From NCBI RefSeq assembly GCF_004366375.1, contig NZ_SOEF01000002.1, forward strand, positions 62,001-126,000: a DNA stretch of 64,000 nt. The letters run 5' to 3'. This DNA is from Halanaerobium congolense. GTDB taxonomy: Bacteria; Bacillota; Halanaerobiia; Halanaerobiales; Halanaerobiaceae. Positions 1 to 7,717 of the stretch are shown here, piece by piece. The notes beneath the pieces were generated by a model. The model did not search any database and had not been told where the DNA came from. It worked only from the letters and a program-made list of their open reading frames with translations. The translations under genes and the position numbers were made by a program. Numbering within the stretch: the first letter of the stretch is position 1; every line of letters starts with the position of its first letter.

Positions 1-1044
1 GGTATTTTACATTATGTGGCTTCCAAACAAGAAGAGTTAGGTATTGTAGTTGAACAGGCAGAAGACGAAATAGCTGCTATTAACATGGTACTTGGAGGTA
101 CTTACAGTGGTCTGCGTTCAATGACAGGTACCTCGGGTGGTGGTCTAGCATTAATGGCAGAAGGAATCGGTCTGGCGGGAGTTACGGAAACTCCAATCGT
201 TATTGCAGATGTACAGCGTCCTGGTCCGGCTACAGGTTTACCCACCAGAACAGGACAGGGAGATTTATTATTTGCAGTTAATATTGCTCAAGATGAATTT
301 CCATTAATGGTTTTGGCTCCCAAAGATCAGGAAGATGCGGTTTATCAAACATTTAGAGCATTTAATTTGGCTGATAAATATCAGCTGCCGGTTATTATTT
401 TATCTGATCAATTTATTGGTGATGGTTCTAAGACTATAAAAGAAATAGATACAAGTGACATGAAAATTGAAAGACATTTAGTTGATCCGGCTGAAGTAGA
501 AGGGGAATATAAGCGCTACAAATACACTGAAGATGGGATTTCTCCCCGTGCTTATCCAGGTCAGCTGGAGGATAATGTTGTCTTGTCAGATAGTGATGAA
601 CATGATGAATTTGCCCATATTGTTGAAGATGCAGAAACTAGAAATAAAATGGTTGCTAAAAGAAGCAAGAAAATGGCAAAATTAAAGAAAGAAGATTTAC
701 TTGAGCCAGATTACTATGGCCCAGAAGATCCAGACTATATTTTAGTTGGCTGGGGTTCAACTGCAGGTCCATTAACAGAAGCTAGAAAAATGCTAGCTGA
801 TGAATATAAAGTTGGTCATTTAGCTTTTAATGATGTCTGGCCTCTGCCGACCAAAGAAATTGAAGCAAAGGCAGCATCTGGAGCAAAATTAGTTTATGTA
901 GAAAATAATGCTGGAGCACAATTTGATAGATTAGTTAGAAGTGAAACTGGAATTAAAGCAGATTATAATATCTTAAAAGATGATGGCCGTCCTTTCTCTG
1001 GCCGGGAAATTTATAGAAGATTTAAAGAAGAGGTGAGCAAATAA
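1..1044 (+). CDS. korA: 2-oxoacid:ferredoxin oxidoreductase, alpha subunit (5' truncated)
   Basis: This subunit works with the beta subunit in CoA- and ferredoxin-dependent oxidation of a 2-oxoacid. The reading frame is open from base 1 (GILHYVASKQEELG...), so the first GTG at 16 is an internal valine and the true start lies upstream. Visible parts are the pyrimidine-binding domain (TGTSGGGLALMAEG; DVQRPGPATGLPTRTGQGDL, both typical of this family) and the C-terminal transketolase-like domain (ILVGWGSTAGP). In this family an N-terminal gamma domain is usually fused to alpha; if present here it lies outside the window. The stop overlaps the beta-subunit start (TAATG), indicating translational coupling. 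Substrate (2-oxoglutarate, branched-chain or other) cannot be decided from sequence. Confidence 0.93.
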   Translation, partial: GILHYVASKQEELGIVVEQAEDEIAAINMVLGGTYSGLRSMTGTSGGGLALMAEGIGLAGVTETPIVIADVQRPGPATGLPTRTGQGDLLFAVNIAQDEFPLMVLAPKDQEDAVYQTFRAFNLADKYQLPVIILSDQFIGDGSKTIKEIDTSDMKIERHLVDPAEVEGEYKRYKYTEDGISPRAYPGQLEDNVVLSDSDEHDEFAHIVEDAETRNKMVAKRSKKMAKLKKEDLLEPDYYGPEDPDYILVGWGSTAGPLTEARKMLADEYKVGHLAFNDVWPLPTKEIEAKAASGAKLVYVENNAGAQFDRLVRSETGIKADYNILKDDGRPFSGREIYRRFKEEVSK

Positions 1045-1895
1045 TGGTAGATAAAAATATTTATCAGGCTGATCGTGAAACTGCCTGGTGTCCGGGATGT
1101 GGCAACTTTCCCTTAAGAACTGCTCTTTCTGAAGCTTTATCTGAAATGGATTTAAAACCAGAAGAAGTAACTATGTTTACTGGAATTGGACAGGCAGCAA
1201 AAATGCCTCATTATATTAAAGTTAATGGATTTAATGGTTTACATGGACGTTCAATCCCACCTGCAGTAGCTATGAGAGTTGCTAACCCTAAAATGACAGT
1301 AATTGTAGAGTCAGGTGATGGCTGTACTTATGGTGAAGGTGGTAATCATATACTGCACAATATAAGACGTAATCTAGATATTATTCACCTTGTTCATGAC
1401 AACCAAATATATGGTTTAACTAAGGGCCAGGCTTCTCCAACAAGTATGGCAGAATTAATAACTCCTGTTCAAACTCATGGAGTTAATGCTGAACCATTTA
1501 ATCCAGTTCGTTTTGCCGTTGGTATGAAGGCCAGCTTTGTTGCCAGAAGTACTGTTGGTGATCGTGAACATCTAAAAGAAATGGTTAAAGAGGCTAAAAA
1601 GCACAAAGGTTATGCTTTGATTGATATTTTTCAGCCCTGTGTTTCCTTCAATAAAATTAATACTTATCAGTGGTACAATAAGAGAGTATATAAATTAGAA
1701 GATCATGATCCGACTGATCATGCTGCTGCAATGAAAGTTGCAGATAAATTTGGAGATGAAATTCCTATTGGAGTCATTTATAGAGAAGAAAAACCAACCT
1801 TTAGGGAACGAATTCCTTATTTAAAGGACAAGGCACTGGTTGATCGTGATGTAAAAGTAGAAGATATGGAATATTTAATTAAAGAATTTAAATAA
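1044..1895 (+). CDS. korB: 2-oxoacid:ferredoxin oxidoreductase, beta subunit
   Basis: This is the thiamine-diphosphate-binding subunit, 283 residues, of normal length. The N-terminal CPGCG motif (residues 16-20) is characteristic of the beta subunit. The diphosphate/Mg-binding stretch runs from GDG (91-93) to DNQIYGLT (119-126). It begins on the last base of the alpha-subunit stop codon, so the two are co-translated. There is no separate ferredoxin-like delta subunit next to it, so electrons probably go directly to soluble ferredoxin such as the one encoded at 28959. No terminator is visible before the next gene. Confidence 0.95.
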   Translation: MVDKNIYQADRETAWCPGCGNFPLRTALSEALSEMDLKPEEVTMFTGIGQAAKMPHYIKVNGFNGLHGRSIPPAVAMRVANPKMTVIVESGDGCTYGEGGNHILHNIRRNLDIIHLVHDNQIYGLTKGQASPTSMAELITPVQTHGVNAEPFNPVRFAVGMKASFVARSTVGDREHLKEMVKEAKKHKGYALIDIFQPCVSFNKINTYQWYNKRVYKLEDHDPTDHAAAMKVADKFGDEIPIGVIYREEKPTFRERIPYLKDKALVDRDVKVEDMEYLIKEFK

Positions 1896-1961
1896 AAAGT
1901 AACTTCTAGTTAATATTTTAATCTAAGATTTTATTGAATAAATTTAAGGAGGCTTATAATA

Positions 1962-2453
1962 ATGAATATTTATGATTTTGCAATTGACTTTGAAATTGAA
2001 AACCGTGAGTTTTACGAGGAATGTGCTGCAAATACTTCGCAAGAAGATCTAAAAAAAGTATTTTTAGAATTAGCTGGGGAAGAAAAAAAGCATGAAAATA
2101 TCGTGCGTCAGCTAAAAGAAAACAAAGAGGTAGATGAAGTAGAAGCTGGAATTCTGCCTAAGGCTAAAGAAGCTTTTGCCAAAATTTCTGAAAACATGCC
2201 AACTGGTGACAGTGTGATGGCAGAAGAACAGGTGGATGTTTATAAAAAAGCTATCAATTTGGAAACAAAAAGTTATGAATTCTACAAAGAAAGAGCTGCA
2301 GAAGCAGATTCTGAATTAGTTAAAAATACTTTTAACCGTCTGGCTGAAGAAGAAAAGAAACATGAAAGAATTATTGACAGTATTATAGAAATGGTTGACC
2401 GTCCAAATACTTGGCTTGAAAATGCTGAGTGGAACCACCTAGAAGATTATTAA
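1962..2453 (+). CDS. Rubrerythrin-like ferritin-family protein
   Basis: A 163-residue four-helix-bundle protein built from two similar halves, each with the E-x-x-H signature of ferritin-like di-iron sites (EEKKHE at about 40-45 and again near 130-135) preceded by a helix carrying E-x-x-FY. Rubrerythrins reduce peroxide in anaerobes, but this one lacks the rubredoxin domain (no CxxC pairs), so its electron path is unknown. The start follows a good ribosome-binding site (AAGGAGG). It stands alone between the oxidoreductase and the hcp region, and a role in oxidative-stress defence is inferred from the family only. Confidence 0.82.
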   Translation: MNIYDFAIDFEIENREFYEECAANTSQEDLKKVFLELAGEEKKHENIVRQLKENKEVDEVEAGILPKAKEAFAKISENMPTGDSVMAEEQVDVYKKAINLETKSYEFYKERAAEADSELVKNTFNRLAEEEKKHERIIDSIIEMVDRPNTWLENAEWNHLEDY

Positions 2454-2502
2454 ATTTATTAAATAACTAACAATAATTTATTATTAAGCAAAAAAACCAA
2501 CA

Positions 2503-2658
2503 ACATCTGCCGCCGGAATTTACTATAAATATGAGTTTATTTTACTGAACCTTATATTTGTTAAGTGAATGTGTTAAGTTGAAGGACTCTAATGATCTTT
2601 AAAAGATATAGAGTTTGTAAGCGTAAAACCAATTAATCTCCGGCTGCAGATGTTTTTT
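2503..2658 (+). ncRNA. Candidate structured RNA closed by a long terminal stem and U-run
   Basis: The 380-base gap between the rubrerythrin-like gene and hcp has no credible ORF. It contains a 14-base inverted repeat with one mismatch (2503-2516 with 2640-2653) enclosing about 120 bases, immediately followed by six T. Inside is a hairpin with arms ACTCT/AGAGT and ATCTTT/AAAGAT (about 2588-2615). A closing stem plus T-run is how independent small RNAs often end. No consensus promoter was found upstream, so it could also be a processed 3' UTR or a MITE-like relic. I cannot assign it to a known RNA family; 6S RNA is one possibility from the rod-like shape only. Strand + is chosen because of the T-run. 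Confidence 0.4.
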
Positions 2659-2681
2659 AAATAGTTGATTTTTAAATATTT

Positions 2682-2716
2682 GTGAGTAATATCATTTTTA
2701 ATGTGATATAAATCAT
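2682..2716 (+). promoter_or_regulatory. Two CRP/FNR-type operator sites upstream of hcp
   Basis: GTGAGTAATATCAT (2682-2695) and GTGATATAAATCAT (2703-2716) both fit GTGA-N6-TCAT. They are 21 bp apart centre to centre, placing them on the same DNA face. The proximal site is centred about 41 bp before the start expected from the TATAAT at 2738, the classical activator position for CRP/FNR proteins. The neighbouring regulator at 4723-5391 carries a recognition helix of the type that reads GTGA. Confidence 0.68.
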
Positions 2717-2737
2717 AGAAGAAAAAGTTAGAAAGTA

Positions 2738-2743
2738 TATAAT
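2738..2743 (+). promoter_or_regulatory. -10 element of the hcp promoter
   Basis: Perfect TATAAT with no recognisable -35 hexamer 17 bp upstream, as expected for an activator-dependent promoter. Predicted transcription start is near 2750, leaving about 84 bases of 5' UTR before hcp. Confidence 0.6.
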
Positions 2744-2833
2744 AGTACTTGAGTTAAGGATTTATAATTTAAGCTGCAGTTATATATTAAAAGAGCTGCG
2801 ATAAATTACTTATTTCAAGAGGAGGAATAAAAT

Positions 2834-4504
2834 ATGTCCATGTTTTGTTATCAGTGTCAGGAAACAGCAAAAAATGAAGGTTGTACTGTAAAAGGTGTCT
2901 GTGGAAAAGATGCAGATGTTGCAAATCTACAGGATTTATTAGTATTTGTGCTTAAAGGAATTTCTGTTTATTCTGAAAAAGCTAAGGAAGAGGGTCTTGA
3001 TCTTTCAGATAAGACAGCACCATTTATTATGGAAGGTCTTTTTGCTACAATTACTAATGCTAACTTTGATGCTGAAAGATTTGAAGATTTAATTGAAGAA
3101 GCTTTTGCTTTAAGAGATGAAGTTGAAGCTGAATTCAAAAAAGTTTATAAAGAAAATCACGGTGAAGAGTTCAGTGGAGAGCTACCTGAACATGCTACCT
3201 GGTATAGTGATGATGTAAGTGATTATTATGACAAAGGTACAAATGTAGGTGTTTTAGAAACTGAAGATGTTGATGTTAGATCTCTACGTGAGCTGGCTAC
3301 ATATGGTCTTAAAGGTATTGCAGCTTATGGTGACCACGCTAGAGTATTAGGTAAGCACAAAGATGAAATTGATAGATTTACTCAAAAATGTTTGGCTGCT
3401 ACTACAGATGACAGCTTAAGTGTTGATGATCTGGTAGGTTTAGTTATGGAAACTGGTGAAATGGCTGTAGAAACAATGGCTCTTTTAGATGAAGCCAATA
3501 CTTCTACTTATGGTCATCCAGAGCCAACTGATGTAAATATTGGTGTAAAAAATAACCCTGGTATTTTAATCAGTGGTCATGATCTAAAAGATATGGAAGA
3601 GCTGCTTGAGCAGACAAAAGGTACTGGAGTAGATGTTTATACTCACAGTGAAATGTTACCTGCTAACTCTTATCCAGCATTTAAAAAGTATGATCACTTT
3701 GTTGGTAACTATGGCAATTCATGGTGGCATCAGGATAAGGAATTTGAATCATTTAATGGTCCGATTCTAATGACAACAAACTGTATCACACCTGTTAAAG
3801 ATTCTTATAAAGATCGCATCTTTACAACAGGTATGGCAGGATATCCAGAGGTTACACATATTCCTGATCGCAAAGAAGGAGAAGGCAAAGACTTCTCCGA
3901 AATTATTGAATTAGCTAAAACCTGTGATTCTCCAGTTCAGTTAGAAGACGGTACAATCCCTGGTGGTTATGCTCGTAATACAGTGATGAGTGTTGCTGAT
4001 AAGGTTATTGAAGCTGTAGAAAATGGAGATATCGGCCGCTTTGTAGTAATGGCTGGTTGTGATGGACGCTTTAAAAATAGAGAGTACTTTACAGATGTGG
4101 CTAAAGAATTACCAGAAGATGCAGTAATTTTAACAGCTGGTTGTGCTAAGTATCGCTATAACAAGCTTGATCTGGGAGATATTGGTGGAATTCCAAGAGT
4201 ATTAGATGCAGGTCAGTGTAATGACTCTTACTCCTTAGCTTATATTGCATTACAGCTTAAAGAAGCTATGGGTGTAGATGATATTAATGATCTACCAATC
4301 TCTTATGATATTGCCTGGTATGAGCAGAAAGCTGTAGCAGTATTACTTGCACTTCTATCTCTAGGAATTAAAGGAATCCGTCTTGGACCTACACTGCCAG
4401 CATTTGTTTCTGAAAATGTGCTTAATGTATTAGTTGATAAGTTTGATATTAAGCCAACTGGTGAGGTTAAAGAAGACGTTACAGCTATTATGGCTGGAGA
4501 GTAA
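2834..4504 (+). CDS. hcp: Hydroxylamine reductase / hybrid-cluster protein
   Basis: A 556-residue hybrid-cluster protein, which in other bacteria reduces hydroxylamine and, physiologically, nitric oxide. The N-terminal cysteines C5, C8, C17 and C23 (CxxC-x8-C-x5-C) bind the cubane cluster. Later motifs supply the hybrid-cluster ligands: [36 protein letters not shown] and GQCNDSYS. Length matches family members. The start has a strong site (GAGGAGGAA). Tandem GTGA-N6-TCAT operators and the adjacent divergent CRP/FNR regulator suggest NO-responsive induction. A terminator at 4596 ends this single-gene unit. No Hcr reductase gene is adjacent, so the electron donor is open. Confidence 0.96.
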   Translation: MSMFCYQCQETAKNEGCTVKGVCGKDADVANLQDLLVFVLKGISVYSEKAKEEGLDLSDKTAPFIMEGLFATITNANFDAERFEDLIEEAFALRDEVEAEFKKVYKENHGEEFSGELPEHATWYSDDVSDYYDKGTNVGVLETEDVDVRSLRELATYGLKGIAAYGDHARVLGKHKDEIDRFTQKCLAATTDDSLSVDDLVGLVMETGEMAVETMALLDEANTSTYGHPEPTDVNIGVKNNPGILISGHDLKDMEELLEQTKGTGVDVYTHSEMLPANSYPAFKKYDHFVGNYGNSWWHQDKEFESFNGPILMTTNCITPVKDSYKDRIFTTGMAGYPEVTHIPDRKEGEGKDFSEIIELAKTCDSPVQLEDGTIPGGYARNTVMSVADKVIEAVENGDIGRFVVMAGCDGRFKNREYFTDVAKELPEDAVILTAGCAKYRYNKLDLGDIGGIPRVLDAGQCNDSYSLAYIALQLKEAMGVDDINDLPISYDIAWYEQKAVAVLLALLSLGIKGIRLGPTLPAFVSENVLNVLVDKFDIKPTGEVKEDVTAIMAGE

Positions 4505-4595
4505 AATTTCTAGGTAGTGCTACTAGATATTTCGAAAATAAATAAATGCTTTAAGCAGTTTAAATAACTTAAAGTTGTAATATATATTTTAATGA

Positions 4596-4629
4596 AGATC
4601 TGTTTGCAGATGTGGACAGGTCTTTTTTT
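4596..4629 (+). terminator. Rho-independent terminator after hcp
   Basis: Arms AGATCTG (4596-4602) and CAGGTCT (4617-4623) with one G-U pair, followed by a run of T to 4629. It separates hcp from the convergent regulator gene. Confidence 0.75.
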
Positions 4630-4722
4630 CTGTCTATAAAAATTTAGGCGGTCATTTAACAAGAGGAATGTTAAGCTGGCAGATAGCTGCTAAAAACACA
4701 GAATCAACAGCATCAACAGCTT

Positions 4723-5391
4723 TTAAGTATAAGCTTTTATTTTGTCTTTTTTATAAATTATAATTTTTTTACGATAAGTTTTAATTAAATCTTCAGCCTC
4801 AAACTGTCCTAAGACTCTGGAGACAGTTTCACGGCTGCTGCCGATCATACTTGCCAGTTCCTGTTGGGTAAGAGAAATATCTAGGATAACTTTGTCTTTT
4901 CTCTTTTTTCCATATTTTTCTGCTAAGAAAATTAATAAACCTGCAACTCTGGCAGAACTGTCCTTTAAGGCTAGATCTCGAACATTCTGCTGAGCTCGAC
5001 GGAGCCTATTACTCATTTCACGCAGCAGTTTAAGCCCGATTGAAGGGTGTTTTAAGATTAAATTTTCTAATTCTGATTGATCAAAAACAATAACATTGGT
5101 ATCTGTCATTGTAATCGCTGATGCTGGATAATTTCCTTTATCAAAGGCAACAATTTCTGCAATAATATCATGATTACTGAAAATATTTAAAATTTGTTCG
5201 TCACCATTTTTAATCATTTTAGTTAGTTTAACCTGACCATCTTTGATAATATAAAACTTTTCTCCAGCCTCACCTTCAAAAAATATGTATTCACCTTTTT
5301 TGAATTTTTTATTTGTGGTAATATCATCAATTAATTTTAATTCAGCTTCTGTTAACAAACTGAAAAAAGGAATTTCTTTAACTACACTCAT
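4723..5391 (-). CDS. hcpR: CRP/FNR-family regulator, HcpR type
   Basis: A 222-residue regulator with an N-terminal cyclic-nucleotide-binding-like beta-roll (about 10-110), a dimerisation helix (110-140) and a C-terminal winged helix-turn-helix (173-203). The recognition helix reads SSRETVSRVL; R187, E188 and R192 match the CRP residues that contact GTGA, and GTGA-N6-TCA(T/C) sites lie before hcp and before the 5817 operon. It contains no cysteine, so it cannot hold an FNR-type Fe-S cluster. HcpR proteins are known NO-responsive activators of hcp. I start it at the ATG at 5391, 6-7 bases after AGGTGG; an ATG at 5406 would overlap that site. The symbol rests on context and helix identity. Confidence 0.85.
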   Translation of the reverse strand: MSVVKEIPFFSLLTEAELKLIDDITTNKKFKKGEYIFFEGEAGEKFYIIKDGQVKLTKMIKNGDEQILNIFSNHDIIAEIVAFDKGNYPASAITMTDTNVIVFDQSELENLILKHPSIGLKLLREMSNRLRRAQQNVRDLALKDSSARVAGLLIFLAEKYGKKRKDKVILDISLTQQELASMIGSSRETVSRVLGQFEAEDLIKTYRKKIIIYKKDKIKAYT

Positions 5392-5416
5392 CAATATCCA
5401 CCTCATATTTATTTTC

Positions 5417-5456
5417 TACTTCTATAATAAGCAATATACTTCTATAATAAGCAATA
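5417..5456. repeat. Perfect 20-bp tandem duplication in the hcpR upstream region
   Basis: Two identical 20-base units (5417-5436 and 5437-5456) begin TACTTCTATAATAAG. They lie 26 to 65 bp before the hcpR start codon, so each may carry a promoter element for the regulator. A related stretch lies upstream of nagB near 56145. Confidence 0.8.
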
Positions 5457-5525
5457 AAAGATGAAAAATCAAGTTAATTACTCAACTTTTAATATGAACC
5501 AACTTTTAATTTAAATAAAAGCTTA

Positions 5526-5625
5526 ACTCTGTGATAGAGTGAAAGTCTGCTTGCAAACCTCGTGGGCTTGCCCCGAGGAAAGTCAAATAATAGACAGAAT
5601 ATACCTACAGCTGGTGGTATATTTT
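5526..5625 (+). ncRNA. Candidate compact structured RNA with RNase P-like core motifs
   Basis: The 425-base gap 5392-5816 has no ORF with support. Within it are three helices: ACTCT/AGAGT (5526-5540), a near-perfect hairpin CCTCG-GGG-CTTG-CCC-CGAGG (5558-5578), and AATATACC/GGTATATT (5598-5623) followed by TTTT. GAGGAAAGTC (5575-5584) and ACAGAA (5594-5599) match universally conserved RNase P RNA segments CR-I and CR-V, and the flanking GTC/GAC could pair as in helix P4. At about 100 bases it is far too short to be a normal RNase P RNA. It lies upstream of the predicted promoter at 5711, so it would be a separate transcript. Confidence 0.4.
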
Positions 5626-5674
5626 AAATATTCTCGCTTAATATTAAAAAAATAATAAATAAAAATATATTTGA

Positions 5675-5716
5675 GTGAGTTATGTCACAGAAAAAACTTG
5701 AGCAAAATGCTAAACT
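5675..5716 (+). promoter_or_regulatory. CRP/FNR operator and extended -10 promoter of the DUF1858 operon
   Basis: GTGAGTTATGTCAC (5675-5688) is a full GTGA-N6-TCAC palindrome. An extended -10 (TGC then TAAACT, 5711-5716) lies downstream, putting the operator centre about 41 bp before the predicted start near 5722. This is the same geometry as at hcp, so both units are probably HcpR targets. Confidence 0.65.
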
Positions 5717-5816
5717 TTAAACAGTGAAGAAAAAATACCTGCCGGCAGCGAAAATCAATTCTAAGTTGCTGGGAGGATTATAAATATAAACAAATTAAAT
5801 TAAAGGAGTGTTTTTG

Positions 5817-7025
5817 ATGAAAGGTAAAATTGATATTAATAAAAACTTATTTGAGATAACTGAGGAGTATCCAGCAGTTATTTCTGTACTTGTTAATAAA
5901 GGATTTAGTCAGTTGGATAATGAAGCTAAGCGGAAAAGTTTTGGTAAACAGGTGACATTAAAACAGGCTGCTGGACTCAAAAATTTAGATTTAGAAAAAT
6001 TAATTGAATTAATGGAAACAGAAATAGAAAAAAATTCTTCTAAAAATAGTGGTGAAAAAAAGATTAAAATTTCAGGTTCATTACCCTGTCCTGTAAAAAT
6101 ACCGATGACAGAGGAATTAGAAAAGAAAACTGCTGAACTTGATTATGAGGTGGAACTTGATCTTAAGTCAGCGTCTCAGGGACTGGAATGGCTGCAGGAT
6201 GGATTTGATCAAATTGAGTCTGAAGATGGGTTGTCAGATATATTTATTTCAGCAGGTTTTGACCTTTTCTTTGATAAGAACTTAATGGATAGATTCCGCC
6301 GTCAGGATGTCTTTAAAGATGCAGCAGGAATTAAAGAATTAAACAAAGATTTTACAGAAGCTGGTGTTGATCTTTTAGATCCGGAAGGGGATTATTCAGT
6401 TCTCAGCATAGTTCCAGCAGTATTTTTAGTTAACAAAGAAGAGTTAGATGGTCGAAAAGTACCCAGAAGCTGGGAAGAAATTTTAAGTAAAGAATTTGCG
6501 AATAGTGTAAGTTTACCAGTTAGTGACTTTGATCTTTTTAATGCAATTTTATTAAATATATATAAAACTTATGGTAGAGAAGGAGTTAAGAAGCTTGGCC
6601 GTTCTATGAAGAAAGCACTCCACCCATCCCAAATGGTTAAAGAGGGAGGACGGAAAGCTGACGATCAGCCAGCAATAACAATTATGCCTTATTTCTTTAC
6701 TAGAATGGCAAAGCGTTTTCCGCATATGGAATTTGTTTGGCCTGAAGATGGAGCGATTGTTTCTCCAATTTTTATGTTAACTAAAAAATCTAAAAATGAA
6801 AAGATGCAGCCTTTAATTGATTTAATGGCATCTGTAAAGATGGGTAAAATTTTAGCTGAACAGGGATTATTTCCAAGTGTGCTGCCTGAAGTTGATAATG
6901 GGCTGCCAGAAAATGCGAAATTCATGTGGCCGGGTTGGGATTTCTTAAGAGGAGAAAATCCTGGTGAACTTTTAAGAGACTTAGAAACTGAATTTAACAA
7001 GTCAGTGGAGGTGGCTGCAGTATGA
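5817..7025 (+). CDS. Cytoplasmic solute-binding-like protein with N-terminal DUF1858
   Basis: About 402 residues. The first 65 form a DUF1858-type domain (EYPAVISVLVNKGF...LKQAAGLKNLDLEKL), a fold known from hybrid-cluster-protein-associated proteins. The rest resembles a type 2 periplasmic iron- or anion-binding protein (PRSWEEIL...SVSLP...ITIMPYFF...AIVSPIF), but there is no signal peptide, so it should stay in the cytoplasm. The ATG at 5817 is chosen because AAGGAG ends 9 bases before it; a GTG at 5808 would abut that site. Its stop overlaps the GTPase start (ATGA). A ligand-holding role is inference; the ligand is unknown. Confidence 0.75.
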   Translation: MKGKIDINKNLFEITEEYPAVISVLVNKGFSQLDNEAKRKSFGKQVTLKQAAGLKNLDLEKLIELMETEIEKNSSKNSGEKKIKISGSLPCPVKIPMTEELEKKTAELDYEVELDLKSASQGLEWLQDGFDQIESEDGLSDIFISAGFDLFFDKNLMDRFRRQDVFKDAAGIKELNKDFTEAGVDLLDPEGDYSVLSIVPAVFLVNKEELDGRKVPRSWEEILSKEFANSVSLPVSDFDLFNAILLNIYKTYGREGVKKLGRSMKKALHPSQMVKEGGRKADDQPAITIMPYFFTRMAKRFPHMEFVWPEDGAIVSPIFMLTKKSKNEKMQPLIDLMASVKMGKILAEQGLFPSVLPEVDNGLPENAKFMWPGWDFLRGENPGELLRDLETEFNKSVEVAAV

Positions 7026-7717
7026 ATTTAGTAACTTTTTCAGGACCTCCTTCTTCAGGTAAAACTGCTGTAATTTTGAAAACAATTGAAGCAATTCAGC
7101 AGCAGGAGCTTAAAGTTGGAGTAGTAAAATTTGACTGTTTATATACAGATGATGATGAACTTTATCGAAAAGCTGGAGTTCCTGTTAAAAAAGGATTATC
7201 AGGTTCTCTCTGTCCCGATCATTATTTTGTCAGCAATATCGAAGAGGTTGTACAGTGGGGTAGAGAAAGAGACCTAGACCTTTTAATCACTGAAAGCGCA
7301 GGTTTGTGTAACCGCTGTTCCCCTTATATTAAAGATATTAAAGCAATTTGTGTAATTGATAATCTTAGTGGAATTAATACTCCCAAAAAAATTGGGCCAA
7401 TGCTGAAAACTGCTGATATTGTAGTAATTACCAAAGGCGATATTGTTTCTCAGGCTGAAAGAGAAGTTTTTGCCTCCAGAGTTAGCACTGTTAACCCTGA
7501 TGCAATGGTAATGAATGTTAATGGATTAACAGGTCAGGGTGCATTTGAGTTTTCAACTCTGCTTTATGATGAAGAAGACCATATTGATACAGTTACCGGT
7601 AAAAAACTTAGATTTTCCATGCCTTCTGCTATGTGCTCCTACTGTCTTGGTGAAACAAGAATTGGAGCAGAACATCAATTAGGTAATGTTAGAAAAATAG
7701 AACTGGGTGATGAGTAA
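7022..7717 (+). CDS. HypB/UreG/CobW-like GTPase with two CxxC motifs
   Basis: A 231-residue SIMIBI-class nucleotide-binding protein. P-loop GPPSSGKT (8-15), ESAGLCNRC (91-99) as the switch region, and TKGD (137-140) as the guanine-specificity motif. Two Cys pairs, C96/C99 and C205/C208, with C64, could bind a metal or an Fe-S cluster. HypB, UreG and CobW relatives use GTP hydrolysis to deliver metals to enzymes. Here it lies between a binding-like protein and an ABC ATPase, overlapping both (ATGA and TAATG), so the three should be made together. A metallochaperone or cluster-handling role for hybrid-cluster enzymes is an inference from the HcpR-type promoter. Confidence 0.82.
   Translation: MNLVTFSGPPSSGKTAVILKTIEAIQQQELKVGVVKFDCLYTDDDELYRKAGVPVKKGLSGSLCPDHYFVSNIEEVVQWGRERDLDLLITESAGLCNRCSPYIKDIKAICVIDNLSGINTPKKIGPMLKTADIVVITKGDIVSQAEREVFASRVSTVNPDAMVMNVNGLTGQGAFEFSTLLYDEEDHIDTVTGKKLRFSMPSAMCSYCLGETRIGAEHQLGNVRKIELGDE

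Noticed and set aside
5526-5625. Complete RNase P RNA gene
   Set aside because: Only the conserved P4 flanks are present in about 100 bases; the specificity domain and most helices are missing, so it is not annotated as rnpB.
6689-7000. Open frame of 103 codons on the minus strand within the binding-like gene
   Set aside because: It lies wholly within a well-supported gene, has no ribosome-binding site and shows no recognisable protein pattern. The same reasoning excludes other antisense frames, for example 13534-13938, 24715-24963 and 46006-46329.
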